Shown: piece by piece, positions 5,753 to 8,693 of the stretch
Position numbering within the stretch: position 1 is the first letter of the stretch
Layout: each line of letters starts with the position of its first letter
DNA from: Candidatus Scatomorpha stercorigallinarum
GTDB lineage: Bacteria; Bacillota_A; Clostridia; Oscillospirales; Oscillospiraceae
Length of the DNA: 8,693 bases
Direction of reading: 5' to 3'
Assembly: GCA_018713375.1 (NCBI GenBank)
Contig: DVOV01000087.1
Span: 1-8,693 of the forward strand
Translations under genes and position numbers: made by a program
Notes under the pieces: generated by a model
The model's input: only the letters and a program-made list of their open reading frames with translations
Databases searched by the model: none
Told to the model about the DNA's origin: nothing

Positions 5753-6679
5753 TTAAAGCAGCTTTGCGTAGTTCGTCCCCAGGCAGGCGTCAAAGCCGAG
5801 GCTGTTGTACATGCCCACGTCGCAGCTCGCGCAGCAGGCCATCAGGCTGGACGCCCCGCGCGCGGCGCACCAGTCCTGGGCCGCGCGGGCGAGAGCGCGC
5901 GCCGCGCCCCGGCCGCGGAAGGCCGGCTCCACGAAAAAGTCGTCGAAAACGCCCGTCTGGGCGCACTCGAAGGTGGAAAAGCTGAGCACAACGCTACACA
6001 TCCCCACGGCGCGGCGCCCGCGCTTTGCGAGGAAGAAGGCGATGCGCCCCTCTCTCGCGGCCCGCAGCAGCCGCTCCTGCCCCGCTCTGTCGAGGCAGCC
6101 CTCGCCGACCGCGGCGCGGAAGCCGTTTTCCAGCCGCAGGAGCTGCCACTCGTCCTCCGCGCGCAGCGCTTCCACGGCGATGGGCAGCTCGTCCTCCGGC
6201 GGCAGGAGCAGCAGCGGCTCGCCCCACTCGTCCACGCCGTTTTCCACGAAGCCGAGGCGGCGCCAGAAGCGCAGCCGCCGCGCGTCGCCGCCGCAGTTCA
6301 GCTCAAAATAACGCGCGCCGCTCTCGCGGGCGAAGGCGAGGAAGGACCGGGCGCATTCGCGGCCCGTCCCGCCGCCGCGGTGCTCAGGAAAGACGCAGAA
6401 GTCGGCGAGGAAGCACTTGCCCTCCTCGGCGGCGTATATCACCGCGAGGGCGAGGCCGATCTCCTCCCCGCCCCTCTCGAAAAAGAGGAAGCGGCTGCGG
6501 CCGTCCTCCCGGGAGCGCAGGCGCAGCATGTGGGCGAAATATTCCCCCTCGCGCTCGAGGTGCGCGGCGTCATCCGGCAGCGTAAAGACGTCCCGCCGGC
6601 GGTACTCAAGCAGGCGGGCGCGGAAGCGCTCCGTCTCCGCTCCCGGCAGGGCTTCGCGGACAGTTATTCGGTTTTCCAT
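5753..6679 (-). CDS. Two-domain GNAT N-acetyltransferase
   Basis: The 308-aa protein has two tandem GNAT folds, which transfer an acetyl group from acetyl-CoA to an amine. Domain 1 (about 1-160) has motif A at VFPEHRGGGTG (96-106) and motif B at FWRRLGFVENG (138-148). Domain 2 (about 165-308) has motif A at VEPAFRGRGAA (250-260) and MYNSLGFDAC (290-299). Both pyrophosphate-binding loops look intact, so both halves could bind acetyl-CoA. A Cys cluster (CCASC, 282-286) lies in domain 2. The start is supported by GGAGG (6687-6691 on the complement), 7 nt upstream. Its substrate cannot be read from sequence; antibiotics, polyamines or peptides are all possible. It converges on tetR2 and is preceded by its own predicted promoter and a mini-ORF. 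Confidence 0.88.
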   Translation of the reverse strand: MENRITVREALPGAETERFRARLLEYRRRDVFTLPDDAAHLEREGEYFAHMLRLRSREDGRSRFLFFERGGEEIGLALAVIYAAEEGKCFLADFCVFPEHRGGGTGRECARSFLAFARESGARYFELNCGGDARRLRFWRRLGFVENGVDEWGEPLLLLPPEDELPIAVEALRAEDEWQLLRLENGFRAAVGEGCLDRAGQERLLRAAREGRIAFFLAKRGRRAVGMCSVVLSFSTFECAQTGVFDDFFVEPAFRGRGAARALARAAQDWCAARGASSLMACCASCDVGMYNSLGFDACLGTNYAKLL

Positions 6680-6709
6680 TTTCTTTCCTCCAAAACAGAT
6701 TCAGGAGGG

Positions 6710-6748
6710 TCAGTTGGCGCGGCCCCTCCCTGCGCGCTTTTTCGTCAT
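6710..6748 (-). CDS. Possible 12-aa leader peptide upstream of the GNAT gene
   Basis: This tiny frame, MTKKRAGRGRAN, has five basic residues. AAGGAG (complement of 6758-6763) lies 9 nt before its ATG, as good a signal as that of the main gene. Its stop is 30 nt before the GNAT ATG. Immediately after the stop, CCTCC (complement of 6704-6708) can pair with the GGAGG ribosome binding site of the GNAT gene (6687-6691). That layout would fit translational coupling or attenuation, but expression is unproven and it could be a chance frame. Confidence 0.4.
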   Translation of the reverse strand: MTKKRAGRGRAN

Positions 6749-6798
6749 GAAAAACCACTCCTTCCGTTTTGGATTGGGCTCTGGCGGCCCCTGCGGAC

Positions 6799-6828
6799 AT
6801 TGTAACACGGCGGCGCGGCTCACGTCAA
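6799..6828 (-). promoter_or_regulatory. Promoter of the GNAT gene, overlapping the tetR3 stop
   Basis: On the minus strand, TTGACG (6828-6823), an 18-nt spacer and TACAAT (6804-6799) preceded by an extended-10 TGT form a plausible promoter. The tetR3 stop codon TGA lies inside the -35 hexamer. Predicted start near 6792, upstream of the mini-ORF ribosome binding site. Confidence 0.6.
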
Positions 6829-7358
6829 CGCCGCTCCTGCGGCTCGTGGCAGAGCGCGAGCACCAGCCGCGCCATCTCCCGGCTGCTGAGCGGGCAGCCC
6901 TCGCCCAGCCATTCGCGCAGCAGCCCCACGACGCCGTTGACGAAGAACACATAGGCATAGCGCCCGGCGTCGCCCTCGAGCAGGGGGCGGTTGCGGGCCA
7001 TGACGGCGTCCACCAGCCGCCGGTCAAAGCGCGCGTCCTCCCGGCGCAGTATGAGCGCGCGGAAAAGGCGGGCGTTCTGCTGCACATGGTCAAAATAGAG
7101 CTCCAGCGCGGCGGGGAAGGCGCTGTCCGCGCCTATGGGCCCCTCCGGGACCGGTATGTGCTCGAGCACCTCGTCCTCCAGCTCGCGCAGCAGGGCGTGG
7201 ATGTCCTGATAGTGGGCGTAAAAGCTGGAGCGGTTGACGTCCGCCGCCGCGCAGACGTCCGTCACAGTGATCTTTTCCAGCGGCTTTACCTCCAGCAGCT
7301 CCAGCAGCGCGTCTTTCATCAGGCGCTTCGTCATGCGCACGCGGCGGTTTTCGGCCAT
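6825..7358 (-). CDS. TetR/AcrR-family regulator (TetR3)
   Basis: This is a 177-aa regulator from the chosen ATG. The HTH lies at about 28-50 (KITVTDVCAAADVNRSSFYAHY), and a helical C-terminal domain contains FVNGVVGLLREWLGEG, matching the GCVGMLKKWLAGG segment of TetR1. A longer frame back to a TTG at 7412 exists, but the ATG at 7358 is preferred: GGTGA aligned to the ribosome binding site lies 4 nt upstream, and the TTG has none and sits in a hairpin arm. The gene is divergent from a small membrane protein; their promoters overlap across a palindrome, suggesting that TetR3 represses both. The ligand is unknown. TetR1 and TetR3 look like paralogues. Confidence 0.87.
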   Translation of the reverse strand: MAENRRVRMTKRLMKDALLELLEVKPLEKITVTDVCAAADVNRSSFYAHYQDIHALLRELEDEVLEHIPVPEGPIGADSAFPAALELYFDHVQQNARLFRALILRREDARFDRRLVDAVMARNRPLLEGDAGRYAYVFFVNGVVGLLREWLGEGCPLSSREMARLVLALCHEPQERR

Positions 7359-7407
7359 ACCGTCACCCCGTTCACAAAAAGTTTTCAGCCTGCGGCGTTG
7401 CGCAGCC

Positions 7408-7448
7408 GGCAAAAACGGCGCATCTGTCGTGGTCAGGACGTTTTTGCC
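7408..7448 (-). promoter_or_regulatory. Hairpin in the tetR3 leader
   Basis: GGCAAAAACG (7408-7417) and CGTTTTTGCC (7439-7448) are perfect 10-bp inverted repeats 21 nt apart. They lie inside the predicted tetR3 5' untranslated region (about 7480 to 7359). No terminator-type U-tract follows on the minus strand. It may be an mRNA structure or a second repressor site. Confidence 0.5.
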
Positions 7449-7459
7449 AAAACTGTGTG

Positions 7460-7488
7460 TGGAAATACCGTCACGCTGTTGATATCAT
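7460..7488 (+). promoter_or_regulatory. Probable promoter of the small membrane-protein gene
   Basis: TGGAAA (7460-7465), a 17-nt spacer and TATCAT (7483-7488) form a weak-to-moderate promoter. It shares DNA with the tetR3 -10 box. The start would be near 7495, about 43 nt before the ATG at 7538. Confidence 0.4.
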
Positions 7489-7495
7489 CATATCA
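7480..7495. promoter_or_regulatory. Candidate TetR3 operator TGATAT-CATC-ATATCA
   Basis: Perfect 6-bp arms around 4 bases span both predicted -10 boxes; with a one-base bulge the symmetry extends to flanking CTG/CAG. A repressor here would block both divergent genes. The binding protein is inferred from position. Confidence 0.5.
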
Positions 7496-7516
7496 CAGGC
7501 GCTGGCGCAGGGTCAA
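7487..7516 (-). promoter_or_regulatory. Promoter of tetR3
   Basis: On the minus strand, TTGACC (7516-7511), an 18-nt spacer and TATGAT (7492-7487) with an extended-10 TGA are seen. Predicted start near 7480, giving a leader of about 120 nt. Confidence 0.6.
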
Positions 7517-7537
7517 CGCCGGAAAGAAGGTGAACGG

Positions 7538-7732
7538 ATGAAAAACTGGCAGGTGGCGCTCGCCGTCCTGGGAGGGGCGGCGGCCGTCAACGGGCTGTTC
7601 TGGGCGGCGATGGCGATCGCCGCCGATGACGGGCTGAAGAAACTGGACCTGCACTGGTTCGGCCCGGCCGGGAAGGCCGGAGAGGGCGCGGCGGCGCAGC
7701 CCCCGGAGGAAGCGGCGCCGGCGGAGGCCTGA
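7538..7732 (+). CDS. Small single-TM membrane protein
   Basis: This is a 64-aa protein not recognised as a named family. Residues about 5-27 are one hydrophobic segment (WQVALAVLGGAAAVNGLFWA), with Lys-2 before it and Asp-Asp after. A short amphipathic stretch (LKKLDLHWFG) follows, and then an Ala/Pro/Glu-rich tail of about 25 residues ending EEAAPAEA. AAGGTGA (7527-7533) lies 4 nt before the ATG. An earlier in-frame ATG at 7457 is unlikely, as it lies upstream of the predicted transcription start. It is divergent from tetR3 and followed by its own terminator, so it is a single-gene unit probably controlled by TetR3. A short membrane-associated regulator or stress peptide is possible, but no function can be assigned. 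Confidence 0.65.
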   Translation: MKNWQVALAVLGGAAAVNGLFWAAMAIAADDGLKKLDLHWFGPAGKAGEGAAAQPPEEAAPAEA

Positions 7733-7741
7733 ACGGCGCAA

Positions 7742-7772
7742 AGCGTCGCCCCGCAGGGAGGCGGCGCTTTTT
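7742..7772 (+). terminator. Intrinsic terminator after the small membrane-protein gene
   Basis: AGCGTCGCC (7742-7750) pairs with GGCGGCGCT (7760-7768), nine pairs including one U-G wobble, around a 9-nt loop, followed by a T5 run (7768-7772). Confidence 0.85.
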
Positions 7773-7812
7773 CATGCCGGCAAATTGGTTTACACCGCCC
7801 GCGAAATGTCAC

Positions 7813-7840
7813 TTTACTCATATCATAGTTGTGTTATAAT
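7813..7840 (+). promoter_or_regulatory. Promoter of fucO
   Basis: A consensus TATAAT at 7835-7840 is preceded by an extended-10 TGT (7832-7834) and, 16 nt further up, by TTTACT (7813-7818). Predicted start near 7847, giving a leader of about 54 nt. No clear catabolite-repression site was found. Confidence 0.75.
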
Positions 7841-7900
7841 GGGTGCAGTTAAAAAATTCACCATCACCGCAGAGCAAATCATGGAAGGAGTTAATTCATC

Positions 7901-8693
7901 ATGTCCAACCGCATCATGCTCAACGAGACTTCTTACCACGGCGCGGGCGCCATCCGCGAGATCCCCGCGGAGGCCAAGGCCCGCGGCTTCAAAAAGGCGC
8001 TCATCGCCTGCGGCCCCAGCATCCTCAAGCACGGCGTCGTCGCCAAGGTGACCGACCTGCTGGACGCCGAGGGCCTGGAGTACGCCATCTACTCCGACAT
8101 CAAGGCCAACCCGACCATCGAGAACGTGCAGGCGGGCGTGGAGGCCTTCAAGGCCGCCGGCGCTGACTACATCATCGCGATAGGCGGCGGCAGCCCGATG
8201 GACACCGCCAAGGCCATCGGCATCATCGTCAACAACCCCGAGTTCGCCGATGTGCGCTCCCTCGAGGGCGTGGCCCCCACCAAGAAGCCCTGCGTGCCGA
8301 TCATCGCCGTCCCCACCACCGCGGGCACCGCGGCCGAGGTCACCATCAACTACGTCATCACGGACGTGGAGCGCCGCCGCAAGTTCGTCTGCGTCGACCC
8401 GCACGACATGCCCATCATCGCCGTTGTCGATCCCGAGATGATGGACTCCATGCCCAAGGGCCTCACCGCCAGCACCGGCATGGACGCGCTGACCCACGCC
8501 ATCGAGGGCTACACCACCAAGGCCGCCTGGGAAATGACCGACATGTTCCACCTGAAGGCCATCGAGCTCATCTCCAAGAACCTGCGCGCCGCCGTTGCCG
8601 GCGAGAGCGCCGGCCGCGAGGGCATGGCCCTCGGCCAGTACATCGCCGGCATGGGATTTAGCAACGTCGGCCTTGGCATCGCCCACAGCATGG
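7901..8693 (+). CDS. fucO: Lactaldehyde reductase FucO (5' part, cut by window end)
   Basis: FucO is an iron-dependent group III alcohol dehydrogenase. It reduces L-lactaldehyde to (S)-1,2-propanediol with NADH in anaerobic fucose and rhamnose breakdown in the cytoplasm. The visible 264 residues follow E. coli FucO closely along their length: NRIMLNET near the start, AIGGGSPMD (93-101) in the nucleotide-binding half, ADVRSLEG, PTTAGTAAEVTINYVITD, KFVCVDPHD and MALGQYIAGMGFSNVGLG. Metal ligands Asp-195 and His-199 (GMDALTHAIEGY) and His-262 are present; the last His and about 118 further residues lie outside the window (family length about 382). AAGGAG (7885-7890) lies 10 nt before the ATG. 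It has its own promoter and is separated from the upstream gene by a terminator. Confidence 0.95.
   Translation, partial: MSNRIMLNETSYHGAGAIREIPAEAKARGFKKALIACGPSILKHGVVAKVTDLLDAEGLEYAIYSDIKANPTIENVQAGVEAFKAAGADYIIAIGGGSPMDTAKAIGIIVNNPEFADVRSLEGVAPTKKPCVPIIAVPTTAGTAAEVTINYVITDVERRRKFVCVDPHDMPIIAVVDPEMMDSMPKGLTASTGMDALTHAIEGYTTKAAWEMTDMFHLKAIELISKNLRAAVAGESAGREGMALGQYIAGMGFSNVGLGIAHSM

Noticed and set aside
7359..7412. TTG start extending TetR3 by 18 residues
   Set aside because: The TTG lies in a hairpin arm with no ribosome binding site; the ATG at 7358 has a well-placed GGTGA.
7457..7537. ATG extending the small membrane protein by 27 residues
   Set aside because: It lies upstream of or within the predicted promoter and has no ribosome binding site; the extension would bury the TM segment behind a charged stretch.
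5750..7541. Overlapping 351- and 374-codon open frames on the plus strand
   Set aside because: They are antisense to the GNAT and TetR3 genes, begin within or after the terminator or in coding DNA, and lack ribosome binding sites and recognisable domains.
7823..8686. 287-codon open frame on the minus strand
   Set aside because: It is the mirror of fucO, Gly/Asp/Val/His-rich without a motif; fucO is unambiguous.

Overview
The window is GC-rich DNA with tightly packed, low-GC-promoter genes. The near-E. coli-like FucO, the MMPL exporter paired with a secreted Leu-x-x-Gly heptad-repeat protein, strong Gram-positive type ribosome binding sites (AAGGAGG, GGAGG) and sigma-A type promoters point to a high-GC gut clostridium, most likely an Oscillospiraceae relative (Flavonifractor / Intestinimonas / Lawsonibacter type). 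The taxonomic call is inference; no rRNA or tRNA is present to confirm it.

Layout. 1-451 has no gene. It is a composite repeat region with several hairpins, two of which share a TCTTGY loop in opposite orientation, plus a 17-bp perfect inverted repeat and a 24-bp direct repeat. 452-4392 (minus) is a two-gene operon: an MMPL/RND exporter, then a secreted heptad-repeat protein whose start overlaps the exporter's stop (ATGA). 4393-4572 is a 180-bp divergent control region with overlapping face-to-face promoters and at least four palindromes. 4573-5695 (plus) holds two consecutive TetR-family regulators 13 nt apart, closed by a strong terminator at 5716-5751. 5753-6679 (minus) is a two-domain GNAT acetyltransferase; its leader contains a promoter laid over the stop codon of the upstream gene and a well-placed 12-codon mini-ORF. 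6825-7358 (minus) is a third TetR regulator, divergent from a 64-aa single-TM protein (7538-7732, plus); the two promoters overlap across a palindrome. After a terminator (7742-7772) and an extended -10 promoter, 7901-8693 (plus) is the first 264 residues of lactaldehyde reductase FucO, cut by the window end.

How the genes may work together. TetR1 (and perhaps TetR2) probably represses the divergent MMPL/heptad-repeat operon and itself. TetR3 probably represses itself and the small membrane protein. The three regulators look like members of one subfamily. FucO is a separate metabolic unit, reducing L-lactaldehyde from fucose or rhamnose breakdown to 1,2-propanediol. The most unusual content is regulatory: the two TetR-centred divergent control regions, the mini-ORF leader of the GNAT gene, and the repeat block at the left edge.
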